From an uncultured Chitinophagales bacterium (GTDB lineage: Bacteria; Bacteroidota; Bacteroidia; Chitinophagales; Chitinophagaceae), in NCBI GenBank assembly GCA_946886475.1, contig CAMPIQ010000068.1, positions 1-18,783 of the forward strand: DNA of 18,783 nt, read 5' to 3'. The notes under the pieces were generated by a model. The model had not been told where the DNA came from, did no database searches, and saw nothing but the letters and a program-made list of their open reading frames with translations. The translations under genes were made by a program, and so were the position numbers. Below are positions 8,060 to 15,111 of the stretch, piece by piece; the stretch's first letter is position 1, and each line of letters begins with the position of its first letter.

Positions 8060-8578
8060 CTACAAACGGGGAGGGGGACTGATGATCCTGTTGAAAAGGA
8101 ATTTATACCTGTTCTCAAACAGTGACCAGTTACCCGATAGGATGCTGGTACAGGAAAATTGAACAGTGAGGATAACTATAGCGGCAAAGCTTTGGCCAAT
8201 CAATAATAACCTGATGATGGAGTTCCAGAAAACCTGTTGTTTCCCGAGTAATTCCATGACTGCAGTTTCATCTTCATCAAAAACACCTGTAAAGGTATAT
8301 TTTCCATCCTGCAGGCTCCAGGAAACAAGATCAAAATATTTACCATCAATTGTGACTTCCCTTCCTTTTTCTTTCCATTCTACTTTATGTTCAGCTACAA
8401 CCAGAGTTTCAATTGATCTTTCTTCCATTCGTTCGTCAGCCGTATGTGATAAGTAAAACTGCAATCCCTGAAGAAGCATAATAAAAACCAGAGGCAGTAA
8501 AAGCAGGCCGCCAAAAAAAAATGAAGCGATATGTTTACGGTTTTTCTTCAAGTAAAAGGTTCGGCAGCAAAATAACAA
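8060..8578 (-). CDS. Two-TM membrane protein of unknown function
   Basis: A 172-residue protein that I do not recognise. One hydrophobic helix is near 19-43 and a second near 118-140. Between them is a soluble stretch of about 75 residues with short beta-like segments (VEWKEKGREVTIDGKYFDLVS and KYTFTGVF), rich in Glu and Lys. That part could be a small periplasmic domain. Its start codon is 6 bp after the gpmI stop, and the TonB receptor begins 41 bp after its stop. Small membrane proteins just upstream of a metal-related TonB receptor are common in this phylum, so an accessory role in uptake is a guess. A later start codon is possible, since the first residues (MLFCCRTFYLKK) precede the helix. 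Confidence 0.7.
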   Translation of the reverse strand: MLFCCRTFYLKKNRKHIASFFFGGLLLLPLVFIMLLQGLQFYLSHTADERMEERSIETLVVAEHKVEWKEKGREVTIDGKYFDLVSWSLQDGKYTFTGVFDEDETAVMELLGKQQVFWNSIIRLLLIGQSFAAIVILTVQFSCTSILSGNWSLFENRYKFLFNRIISPPPRL

Positions 8579-8584
8579 AATCTG

Positions 8585-10108
8585 TTAAAAAATCATAATA
8601 TCCCCAGTCATCTCTTCCGGTATGGGAAGGCCCATCATAGTGAGGATAGTGGGCGCGATATCACCCAGCTTCCCCGGATTGAGCTTTCCGTTCCAGCTTT
8701 GGTCAATTATAAACAGGGGAACAGGGTTCAGTGAATGGGCTGTATTGGGCGATCCATCATTGTTAAGCATATAATCTGCATTTCCATGATCGGCGGTAAG
8801 AAAAATAGTATAACCATGTTGTAATGCAACATTTACTACTCTCTCCACGCATTTGTCAACTGTTTCAACTGCTTTTATCACGGCATCCCATACGCCTGTA
8901 TGTCCCACCATATCTGCATTGGCAAAATTGAGACAAACAAATGCTGCGTTTTCTTTTTCAATTTCAGAAACAATGGCATTCGTGACCTCAATAGCGCTCA
9001 TTTCAGGTTGAAAATCGTAGGTTGGAACTTTGGGTGAGGGCACCATGATCCGTTGTTCCCCTTCAAATGGCTTTTCCCTTCCGCCGTTAAAAAAGAATGT
9101 AACATGGGGATATTTTTCTGTTTCGGCGATCCTGATTTGATTGATGGAATTATTTTCGAGCACCTGTCCTAAAGTATTTTCCAGGTTATCCGTTTCAAAA
9201 ATCACATGTATGTCTTTGTATGTTGCATCATATTCGGTCATGGTAGTATAATGCAGATTCAAAGGTTTCATTTCCTGTTGCGGGAATTCCATCTGGGTGA
9301 GCGCTTTTGTAATTTCCCGGCACCTGTCTGTCCGGAAATTGAAACAAAGTGCTGCATCACCATCCTTAATTAAAGCCACCGGTATCCCGTTCTCTGTAAT
9401 AACAGTTGGTTTGATAAATTCATCCGTAATATTCTCTTCATAGGACGAAAGAATGGCTTCAGAAGCTGAACCAGCAAATGATCCTGATGCATTGACCATA
9501 CAATCATAGGCAAGTTTTATTCTTTCCCACCTGTTGTCGCGGTCCATTGCATAATATCTCCCGTTTACTGAAGCAATTTTACCTGTGGTGATGTGGATAT
9601 GTTTTTCTAATTCCTGTATAAAGGCGAATCCGCTTTTGGGATCGCAATCCCTTCCATCTGTAAAAGCGTGTATAAAAACATTTTTCAGGTTATGCCGTGC
9701 ACATATATCAAGTATCGCTTTCAGGTGATCAATATGCGAGTGGACGCCTCCATTGCTGACCAGTCCTAGCAGGTGCAAGGCTTTGTTATTGTCTTTTGCA
9801 TAATTGATCGCATCCAGCAATTTAGTGTTTGTAGCAAGTTCGCCTTCACGGATAGCTACATTGATTCTTTGTAATTCCTGGTAAACAATCCGGCCTGCAC
9901 CTAAATTCAGATGTCCTACTTCAGAATTTCCCATCTGCCCATCCGGTAAGCCTACTGCTTCCCCGCATGTTGTTAAGGTAGTGTTAGGGTAACGTTTATA
10001 TAATGAATTTACAAATGGTACATCAGCATTTTGTATGGCATCAGATGATCTGATCTTTCCCAGGCCCCATCCATCCATTATAATCAGTATAACTTTTCTT
10101 TTAAGCAT
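8585..10108 (-). CDS. gpmI: 2,3-bisphosphoglycerate-independent phosphoglycerate mutase
   Basis: Interconverts 3-phosphoglycerate and 2-phosphoglycerate in glycolysis and gluconeogenesis, using bound Mn or other divalent metal. At 507 residues it has the usual family length of about 510. Visible active-site residues are Asp12 (IIMDGWG), the phospho-acceptor Ser62 (MGNSEVGH), His123 and Arg153 in the transferase domain, and the second metal cluster Asp399, His403 (ADMVGH), Asp440, His441 (TADHGN) and His458 (TAHSLNP). It is the first gene of a minus-strand run followed by a membrane protein and a TonB receptor. A TAnnTTTG box lies 20 bases upstream of its start codon. Confidence 0.97.
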   Translation of the reverse strand: MLKRKVILIIMDGWGLGKIRSSDAIQNADVPFVNSLYKRYPNTTLTTCGEAVGLPDGQMGNSEVGHLNLGAGRIVYQELQRINVAIREGELATNTKLLDAINYAKDNNKALHLLGLVSNGGVHSHIDHLKAILDICARHNLKNVFIHAFTDGRDCDPKSGFAFIQELEKHIHITTGKIASVNGRYYAMDRDNRWERIKLAYDCMVNASGSFAGSASEAILSSYEENITDEFIKPTVITENGIPVALIKDGDAALCFNFRTDRCREITKALTQMEFPQQEMKPLNLHYTTMTEYDATYKDIHVIFETDNLENTLGQVLENNSINQIRIAETEKYPHVTFFFNGGREKPFEGEQRIMVPSPKVPTYDFQPEMSAIEVTNAIVSEIEKENAAFVCLNFANADMVGHTGVWDAVIKAVETVDKCVERVVNVALQHGYTIFLTADHGNADYMLNNDGSPNTAHSLNPVPLFIIDQSWNGKLNPGKLGDIAPTILTMMGLPIPEEMTGDIMIF

Positions 10109-10128
10109 AATTTGTCATAGAAATGCTG

Positions 10129-10136
10129 CAAAGCTA
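10129..10136 (-). promoter_or_regulatory. Bacteroidota -7 box upstream of gpmI
   Basis: The minus strand reads TAGCTTTG, an exact match to TAnnTTTG, with 20 bases between the box and the gpmI start codon. No clear TTTG is present at -33. The same spacing is seen at icd. Confidence 0.5.
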
Positions 10137-10228
10137 TAAAAAGGTGAAGGTTTTGTTTAATTTAGTATTGACAGATGCATGCTTATTGTACTATGGCACA
10201 TTTTTCGATCCTTGGGGGAAACAGTATT

Positions 10229-10615
10229 ATGAACAAGCTTTTACTTTTTTCATCTTTAGTTATGATGTTCCTGGCCACAGCATTCAAACCGGTTAGCGGG
10301 CTGGATGAAGTGATCAGTGCTTTGCGTTCAGGTAATGCACAGGAACTGGCAAAATACATTGATGATAATGTGGAGATTGCTCTGCCCAGCAAATCGGACA
10401 GCTACAGCAGGTCGCAGGCCGTAATGGTACTAAAGGATTTTTTTGCCAACAACAGCGTTGTGGGTTTTGATAAACAATTTACTGGTGAGAATGGTGGAAG
10501 CCAGTTTTGTGTCGGAACATTAAAGACCAAAAGCGGGAACTACCGTACAACGGTATTTATGAAAACCAAAGCCGGCAGGCAGGTGGTAAAAGAGATCCGG
10601 TTTCAGTCAAATTAA
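10229..10615 (+). CDS. DUF4783 secreted protein
   Basis: A 128-residue protein of the DUF4783 family, whose fold resembles NTF2-like domains and whose function is not established. The signal peptide is about residues 1-22 (LLLFSSLVMMFLATAF, ending near KPVSG), pointing to periplasm or outer membrane. The domain has LRSGNAQELAKYIDDNVEIALP and FCVGTLKTKSGNYRTTVFMKT. I start it at the ATG at 10229, because that gives a clean signal peptide; the in-frame ATG at 10175 would add 18 polar residues ahead of it. The gene is divergent from gpmI and ends in a strong hairpin terminator that abuts nadC. Confidence 0.85.
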   Translation: MNKLLLFSSLVMMFLATAFKPVSGLDEVISALRSGNAQELAKYIDDNVEIALPSKSDSYSRSQAVMVLKDFFANNSVVGFDKQFTGENGGSQFCVGTLKTKSGNYRTTVFMKTKAGRQVVKEIRFQSN

Positions 10616-10630
10616 TAATTGGAAATTAAA
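10610..10630. repeat. Degenerate 7-bp periodic tract at DUF4783 stop
   Basis: Three consecutive 7-mers (AATTAAT, AATTGGA, then AATTAAA) begin two codons before and run past the stop codon at 10613-10615. AT-rich sequence makes chance matches easier here than at other sites. Confidence 0.4.
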
Positions 10631-10638
10631 TAATCATT

Positions 10639-10673
10639 GTCCCGCCTTAAAGCAAGGCGGGACTTTTATTTTT
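10639..10673 (+). terminator. Rho-independent terminator of the DUF4783 gene
   Basis: A perfect 10-bp GC-rich stem: GTCCCGCCTT (10639-10648) and AAGGCGGGAC (10654-10663) around the loop AAAGC. It is followed directly by TTTTATTTTT. This is a textbook intrinsic terminator, and it ends 6 bases before the nadC ATG. Confidence 0.92.
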
Positions 10674-10674
10674 G
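10667..10674 (+). promoter_or_regulatory. -7 box overlapping terminator T-run, before nadC
   Basis: TATTTTTG matches TAnnTTTG exactly and lies inside the T-tract of the preceding terminator. Only four bases separate it from the nadC ATG at 10679. If used, transcription would begin at or next to the start codon, giving a leaderless or near-leaderless nadC mRNA. No clear -33 TTTG is visible, because the terminator stem fills that position. Confidence 0.45.
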
Positions 10675-10678
10675 CAGA

Positions 10679-11542
10679 ATGACTGATTTTGATACACGGT
10701 TATATAAACTGGTTGACCAGGCCTTACTGGAGGACGTAGGCAATGGTGACCATTCTACTTTATGTTGTATTCCTGCAGATGTAAAGGGAAAGGCTGTTTT
10801 AAAAATAAAACAGGACGGAGTGCTTGCGGGAATGGAAGTAGCGGAAAAGATCTTCAGATATAAAAAACATGATTGTGTTTTTTCGAAATTCAAGGAAGAC
10901 GGGGAACTGATGAAGTATGGTGAGGTTGCCTTTGAAGTGGAAACATATGTACACACTATTCTGCAGCTTGAGAGACTTATTTTGAATATCATGCAAAGAA
11001 TGAGTGGTATTGCAGGGTTGACCCGGCAATACACTGAAAAGCTTCAGGGTTATTCCACCAGGCTTCTGGATACCCGTAAAACCACTCCTAATTTCAGGTT
11101 ACTCGAAAAAGAAGCCGTACGCATAGGAGGAGGGGTAAACCACCGCTTTGGACTTTACGATATGATCATGCTAAAAGATAATCATATTGATTATTGCGGA
11201 AGCATTGAAGAAGCCATTAACAGGGCATATGTATATATACAGCAATACCATCCTCATTTAAAAATAGAAGTTGAAACACGGTCGGTTGAGGATGTTAAAA
11301 AAGTTATGAAAGTTGGGAAAGGAAAAGTTTTCAGGCTGATGCTGGATAATTTCACCCCATCGCAGGTAGCTGAAGCACTGTTGATCATTGACCATGAATT
11401 TGAAACGGAAGCAAGCGGGGGGATCAACCTGGAAAATATCGGGGCCTATGCAGCAACCGGGGTGGATTATGTAAGTACCGGTGCAGTGATCCATCAGGCA
11501 AAAAGTGTGGATCTGAGTCTTAAGGCAGTTATTAAAAATTAA
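10679..11542 (+). CDS. nadC: Quinolinate phosphoribosyltransferase (nicotinate-nucleotide diphosphorylase)
   Basis: Converts quinolinate and PRPP to nicotinate mononucleotide, the entry of the de novo pathway into NAD. The product is 287 residues, as usual for NadC. The N-terminal domain has ALLEDVGNGDHST (15-27). The barrel carries the signature LLDTRKTTPNFRLLEKEAV (129-147), GGGVNHRFGLYD and MLKDNHI (164-170), then EVET (197-200), LDNF (222-225) and the phosphate site ASGGIN (245-250). I use ATG 10679; an in-frame TTG at 10637 would place the terminator stem inside the coding region and adds non-conserved residues. No Shine-Dalgarno sequence is possible, since the terminator runs almost to the start codon. 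Confidence 0.97.
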   Translation: MTDFDTRLYKLVDQALLEDVGNGDHSTLCCIPADVKGKAVLKIKQDGVLAGMEVAEKIFRYKKHDCVFSKFKEDGELMKYGEVAFEVETYVHTILQLERLILNIMQRMSGIAGLTRQYTEKLQGYSTRLLDTRKTTPNFRLLEKEAVRIGGGVNHRFGLYDMIMLKDNHIDYCGSIEEAINRAYVYIQQYHPHLKIEVETRSVEDVKKVMKVGKGKVFRLMLDNFTPSQVAEALLIIDHEFETEASGGINLENIGAYAATGVDYVSTGAVIHQAKSVDLSLKAVIKN

Positions 11543-11545
11543 AAG

Positions 11546-11607
11546 CCAAAATAAAATTCAAAGCGGCCGGGATGCATTTTACTTTTTAATTTTGAATTTT
11601 GACTTAA
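11546..11607. repeat. Heptad tract with inverted repeat, nadC to SUI1 gap
   Basis: AAAATTCAAA at 11553-11562 is the exact inverse of TTTGAATTTT at 11591-11600. Each arm is part of a 7-bp periodic stretch: 11546 onward on the left (CCAAAAT, AAAATTC), and 11583 onward on the right (TTTTTAA, TTTTGAA, then TTTTGAC). The tract begins just after the nadC stop. The AT-rich hairpin has a 28-base loop and may be weak. Confidence 0.5.
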
Positions 11608-11615
11608 TATCAGGT

Positions 11616-11960
11616 ATGCCTAAAAAAAGCAGGTCAGATAAACATGGTTTTATTTATAGTACGGATCCCGATTTCAAATTTGAAAATGAAAATGAAATTG
11701 TAGAAACACTCCCGCCGGATCAACAGAAATTGAAAATCAAACTTGAAACGAAGCATCGGGGAGGAAAGGCGGTTACGCTTGTTACAGGGTTTACAGGTAA
11801 GGATGAGGACCTTGAAGATCTTGGTAAAAAACTGAAGAATTTTTGCGGTACAGGCGGATCTGCAAAAGATTCAGAAATCATCATACAGGGCGACCAGAGA
11901 GAGAAGGTATCGCAGTGGTTTCAGAAAAATGGATATAAACAGGTAAAAATTCAAAAGTAA
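11616..11960 (+). CDS. SUI1/eIF1-like translation factor (YciH family)
   Basis: A 114-residue protein of the SUI1 family, bacterial relatives of eukaryotic eIF1, thought to bind the small ribosomal subunit and affect start-site fidelity. The SUI1 core has HRGGKAVTLVTGF (47-59), then LGKKLKNFCGTGGSAKDSE (69-87) and IIIQGDQREKVSQWFQKNGY. The preceding 45 residues include GFIYSTDP, typical of the bacterial group. I start it at ATG 11616; a TTG at 11592 would add eight residues encoded by the intergenic repeat. Its final codons (KIQK and the stop) are themselves encoded in a 7-bp periodic tract. Confidence 0.88.
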   Translation: MPKKSRSDKHGFIYSTDPDFKFENENEIVETLPPDQQKLKIKLETKHRGGKAVTLVTGFTGKDEDLEDLGKKLKNFCGTGGSAKDSEIIIQGDQREKVSQWFQKNGYKQVKIQK

Positions 11961-12010
11961 AAAGTCAGAAGTCAAAAGCGTGTTTTGACTTCTGACTCCA
12001 GACTCAAATC
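11950..12010. repeat. Degenerate 7-bp periodic tract D between convergent genes
   Basis: Four 7-mers on the left (from 11950: TTCAAAA, GTAAAAA and two GTCANAA units) and four on the right (from 11983: TTTTGAC, TTCTGAC and relatives) face each other. The two sides are nearly inverse copies. The tract overlaps the SUI1 stop codon and ends 3 bp before the icd stop. It shares the 13-mer 11994-12006 with the tract after uvrC. Confidence 0.75.
11963..11997 (-). terminator. Perfect 15-bp hairpin, terminator for icd
   Basis: The left arm at 11963-11977 (AGTCAGAAGTCAAAA) and the right arm at 11983-11997 pair without mismatch around the loop GCGTG. On the minus strand the hairpin is followed by T-rich sequence, so it fits termination of icd. 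On the plus strand no T run follows, so it would act on SUI1 transcripts only as a structure. Confidence 0.75.
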
Positions 12011-12012
12011 TT

Positions 12013-13464
12013 CTACTGTCCCTGCGCCAAACTATACGCTTTCTTTCCATCCCACATATTCAGCAATTCAATTGAACAGATCTTGTAATCAGCACTCAGG
12101 CTTACGTACAAACCAATCACGTCCTGTTGTGTGAGCGCCTGTTCGTTTAGGGCTTCAAAGCGAAGATTATACTGGTTGATCAGATTTGTGTACCGCGATC
12201 CAGTAGGCCAAACCTGGGTGCCCCGGTTGCTGACGCTGATCAGTTTGAATTTAATGCCTCCATGGTGCTGGCATTTTTGAGCAATGTATTCCGGTTGTTC
12301 AATACTTTCAATGAACATATCTACACCAACAATTTTTTCTTCTCCTGTTTCTTTTGAAACCAGCATAGGATTCCGGTCCAGATGACAAACCGCAGGTGTT
12401 TCCGGGTCGTTGGCTATAAGAGGTCTAGAATTTAATTGGGGTTTTTTTCCAAAATTATGAATGATGGCTTCTGCAAACTCCGTGGTATTCAATGCGGGTT
12501 TTGACCTGTCTCCAAAATCTCCCGTGCGGATGCCCTGTTCAAGTGTATAAAGTAAAGAATTCTCAATTACAGCTGCATTTTCAGTGAAGCCAAGGTGCCT
12601 TAGCATAGCAAGTCCGCTTAATAACAGAGCTGTTGGATTGGCCATGTTTTTTCCGGCGATATCAGGTGCCGTACCATGAACTGCTTCAAAAATAGAAATA
12701 TGGTCTCCAATATTGGCCGAAGGTGCAAAGCCGAGTCCGCCAACCAGTCCGGCGCAAAGATCTGAAATGATATCCCCCTGAAGGTTGGTCATTACAACCA
12801 CATCAAATTGATCAGGCTTTACCACCAGTTGCATGGCCAGATCGTCTACAATTTTATCATCCGCATTCAAATCGGGATATTCTTTGGCCACTTCATAAAA
12901 ACATTCCAGAAACAGCCCATCGGTAAGCTTCATGATATTAGCCTTATGCCCGCAGGTAATTCTCCTGGCATTTTTTTGCCTGGCCATTTCAAATGCATAT
13001 TTGATCACCTGCATGCTCCCAGGCCTGGTAATAAACCGGCGGCTCAATGCCACATCGTGTGTCAGCATGTGCTCAATGCCGCCATAAGTGTCCTCGATAT
13101 TTTCCCTGACAATGGTGATATCAATCGGGATCCCTGCTTTACTGAAAACCGTATCCACTCCATGCAGAGTTTGAAAAGTTCTTTTATTGGCGTAAGTATT
13201 CCACGTTTTTCGTGCGGTAACGTTTACACTTTTGACCCCTTTTCCTTTAGGGGTTTCCATGGGGCCCTTGAAAAGGATGCCCAATTCCTCAATTTTTTGT
13301 TGTGCCTCTGTTGTCATGCCATTTGAAAATCCTTTGTCAAATACCCATTTACCCATATCAACAAATTCATATTCAAGTCCTACTTTGCTGGCATCGAATA
13401 TATTAAGCACGGCCTGCATGATCTCAGGACCTATACCATCTCCCTTAGCAACTGCTATCTTCAT
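12013..13464 (-). CDS. icd: Isocitrate dehydrogenase, NAD-type coenzyme site
   Basis: Oxidises isocitrate to 2-oxoglutarate in the TCA cycle. The product is 483 residues: a dehydrogenase core (about 1-340) plus a C-terminal domain of about 140 residues, as in the Thermus/Rickettsia-type enzymes. Visible motifs are GDGIGPEI (8-15), the substrate loop KSVNVTARK, IVRENIEDTYGG and NLQGDIISDL. The nucleotide site reads HGTAP-Asp268-Ile269-AGKNM-Ala275-NP, where NADP enzymes have Lys-Tyr and Val. The residues aligned with NADP-binding Tyr391/Arg395 of E. coli are Gly315 and Asp319. This pattern is that of NAD-linked relatives. I start at ATG 13464, because a TAnnTTTG box (13486-13493) lies inside the longer open frame and GDGIGPEI is then near the N-terminus. 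Confidence 0.93.
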   Translation of the reverse strand: MKIAVAKGDGIGPEIMQAVLNIFDASKVGLEYEFVDMGKWVFDKGFSNGMTTEAQQKIEELGILFKGPMETPKGKGVKSVNVTARKTWNTYANKRTFQTLHGVDTVFSKAGIPIDITIVRENIEDTYGGIEHMLTHDVALSRRFITRPGSMQVIKYAFEMARQKNARRITCGHKANIMKLTDGLFLECFYEVAKEYPDLNADDKIVDDLAMQLVVKPDQFDVVVMTNLQGDIISDLCAGLVGGLGFAPSANIGDHISIFEAVHGTAPDIAGKNMANPTALLLSGLAMLRHLGFTENAAVIENSLLYTLEQGIRTGDFGDRSKPALNTTEFAEAIIHNFGKKPQLNSRPLIANDPETPAVCHLDRNPMLVSKETGEEKIVGVDMFIESIEQPEYIAQKCQHHGGIKFKLISVSNRGTQVWPTGSRYTNLINQYNLRFEALNEQALTQQDVIGLYVSLSADYKICSIELLNMWDGKKAYSLAQGQ

Positions 13465-13485
13465 GTTCTTGAGGTTTATGTGCCG

Positions 13486-13493
13486 CAAAAATA
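13486..13493 (-). promoter_or_regulatory. Bacteroidota -7 box upstream of icd
   Basis: The minus strand reads TATTTTTG, an exact match to TAnnTTTG, 21 bases before the chosen icd ATG. TTTAG lies about 19-21 bp further upstream as a weak -33 match. It supports the downstream start codon. Confidence 0.5.
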
Positions 13494-13582
13494 GTTGATG
13501 TGGAAACTTTTTCTCTAAATAAATCATTTATAAATTGTGGCAGCAACTTTGATTTATACAGGTTGTACCAAAAACAAATTGT

Positions 13583-13969
13583 ATGGTCAGCATGATATCG
13601 GAAGGAGTTAAGGTTAGCGTGGAAACGTTCTATCAGCAGGATTATTCCAATCCAATGCAATCAGAGTTCATGTTTGCATACAGAATTACTATTGAGAATC
13701 ACAATGCATTTTCGGTAAAACTACATAGCCGTCACTGGTTCATTTTTGATGGGGATGGAAGTTACAGGGAAGTAGAAGGAGAAGGTGTGGTAGGCATGCA
13801 GCCTGTAATAAGTGCAGGTGAGGAATATCAATATGTAAGCGGATGTAATCTTCATACTGAGATTGGACGCATGCATGGCACTTATGTAATGGAAAACCTT
13901 CACACAAAAGAAACCTTTGAAGTAAGCATCCCTGCCTTTGATATGATCACGCCTTTTAAGTTCAATTAG
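13583..13969 (+). CDS. apaG: ApaG-domain protein
   Basis: A 128-residue single-domain ApaG protein with an immunoglobulin-like beta sandwich. The family was linked to Co/Mg resistance and diadenosine-polyphosphate levels in enterobacteria, but its molecular function is unsettled. Characteristic segments are FAYRITIENHN (31-41), SRHWFIFDGDG (49-59), VEGEGVVGMQPVISAGEEY (64-82) and GRMHGTYVM (95-103). Length matches the family (about 125). It is divergent from icd, with 118 bp between the start codons, and convergent with gldB. ATG 13583 and ATG 13592 are both possible starts; I use the first. Confidence 0.93.
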   Translation: MVSMISEGVKVSVETFYQQDYSNPMQSEFMFAYRITIENHNAFSVKLHSRHWFIFDGDGSYREVEGEGVVGMQPVISAGEEYQYVSGCNLHTEIGRMHGTYVMENLHTKETFEVSIPAFDMITPFKFN

Positions 13970-13975
13970 CAAAGA

Positions 13976-14010
13976 GCTCAAGGCTAATGGCAATCAGCTA
14001 ACGGCTATTT
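13976..14010. repeat. Degenerate 7-bp periodic tract E at apaG/gldB junction
   Basis: Five consecutive 7-mers start at 13976, 13983, 13990, 13997 and 14004, each beginning with GC (GCTCAAG, GCTAATG and so on). The tract fills the gap between the convergent genes and runs over the gldB stop codon (14005-14007). The unit differs from the AACT/GACT and CAAAA types, but the period is the same. Confidence 0.65.
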
Positions 14011-15045
14011 AGGCTTATACTTAGCCTCCTGAAAGATCTTATTAGCCGGAGTGGCCAGTACCTGCTGAATGCTGAATTCAGGATTTTTTTCCGCGTATTT
14101 TTTTACGATCTGCCACCCTACCCATTGGCCTATATTACCCGGCGACTGGTCAGGCATATCCATGGTGCGGGGCGATTCCCCCATATAGTTTTGAACTCTT
14201 TCAAGATCCATTGTGTAGAGATCGGGGGTGTTTTGTAAGATAGATCCCCAGATATTGCCTTCCTGATCTTCAACCCATTCTGATTGTGCCTTTGTGTAAC
14301 CGGTGATCAGGCTATCGGGCGCATCAGGAATGAACTTTTCCAGCAGGAACCATTGTTTTCCTTTCTCGATCATAATTTCCAAAAGTTTTCCGCTTTCAGT
14401 AGTGTCCGGATAAATATCATCAACAACAGCTTTAAAACATCTTGACACTATATATTCTTTATCAAATCTTCTTGAGATATATTCAGGATACAATTGAGTT
14501 ATTCCCTGGTCACGATAAACAGAGAAATTCCTTCCGGCAAACTGATGCAGTCCAATACCCAGGTATTTTGGTGTAAGTACAGTTCCCGGAGCATCGAATG
14601 TGCCAATAAAGGTTATGATGCCTGGAATATTATAACGGGGATAATAGTGTTTCACATATTTAAATCCATTCTCAAGGTCATCCTGCAGCCAATCCAGATC
14701 ATTATATTTTTCCTGAAGAGAATCATTTATAGGGTGGTACCAACTGAAAAATGTTCTTATTATCTGTTCGCCGGAAGGTGTTAGCCCAACTTCACCATTT
14801 GCATTAATAATATGATCCTGAGCCATGAGTAAAATGTCATTGGCGAAAAAAGGATAGAACTGTGGATATTTATGATTCAGCCGGGTAAGTCCTGCCTGGA
14901 TAGTATTGGTATCGATATTGAAAAAATCTTTTTCAAATCTGTCTATTCTTAAATCCAGTTTGATGCCTGAAACATCAGGATTGTTATTATTGTTATTGCA
15001 GGAGGCAAAAAATATTACCAGTAAGAGTAAACTTAATAAACGCAT
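14005..15045 (-). CDS. gldB: Gliding motility lipoprotein GldB
   Basis: A 346-residue GldB-family lipoprotein. In Flavobacterium johnsoniae GldB is required for gliding; homologues also occur in non-gliding Bacteroidota. The N-terminus is a lipoprotein signal (FFASC, Cys16 lipidated) followed by six Asn residues. The body contains LRIDRFEKDFFNID (31-44), GTFDAPGTVLTPKYLGIGLHQFAG, EYISRRFDKEYIVSRCF and, near the C-terminus, GQWVGWQIVKKYAEKNP, all typical of GldB. It is divergent from nadE, with 66 bp between start codons. In gliding relatives gldB is usually followed by gldC; here the next gene is convergent apaG, and no gldC lies in the window. Confidence 0.92.
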   Translation of the reverse strand: MRLLSLLLLVIFFASCNNNNNNPDVSGIKLDLRIDRFEKDFFNIDTNTIQAGLTRLNHKYPQFYPFFANDILLMAQDHIINANGEVGLTPSGEQIIRTFFSWYHPINDSLQEKYNDLDWLQDDLENGFKYVKHYYPRYNIPGIITFIGTFDAPGTVLTPKYLGIGLHQFAGRNFSVYRDQGITQLYPEYISRRFDKEYIVSRCFKAVVDDIYPDTTESGKLLEIMIEKGKQWFLLEKFIPDAPDSLITGYTKAQSEWVEDQEGNIWGSILQNTPDLYTMDLERVQNYMGESPRTMDMPDQSPGNIGQWVGWQIVKKYAEKNPEFSIQQVLATPANKIFQEAKYKPK

Positions 15046-15111
15046 AGTCGGTAAACGGCTTTATTCCTGAATTATTACAGAACTTTGTTGGCCACAGAAT
15101 AATTAACGAAG

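Noticed and set aside
10637..10678. TTG start extending nadC by 14 residues
   Set aside because: It would place the terminator stem inside the coding region; the family start fits the ATG at 10679.
12808..13326. 172-codon plus-strand open frame opposite icd
   Set aside because: It is antisense to a well-supported enzyme gene and its composition is that of a reverse-frame shadow.
13465..13527. Upstream ATG extending icd by 21 residues
   Set aside because: The extension covers a -7 promoter box, and the conserved N-terminus begins at the later ATG.
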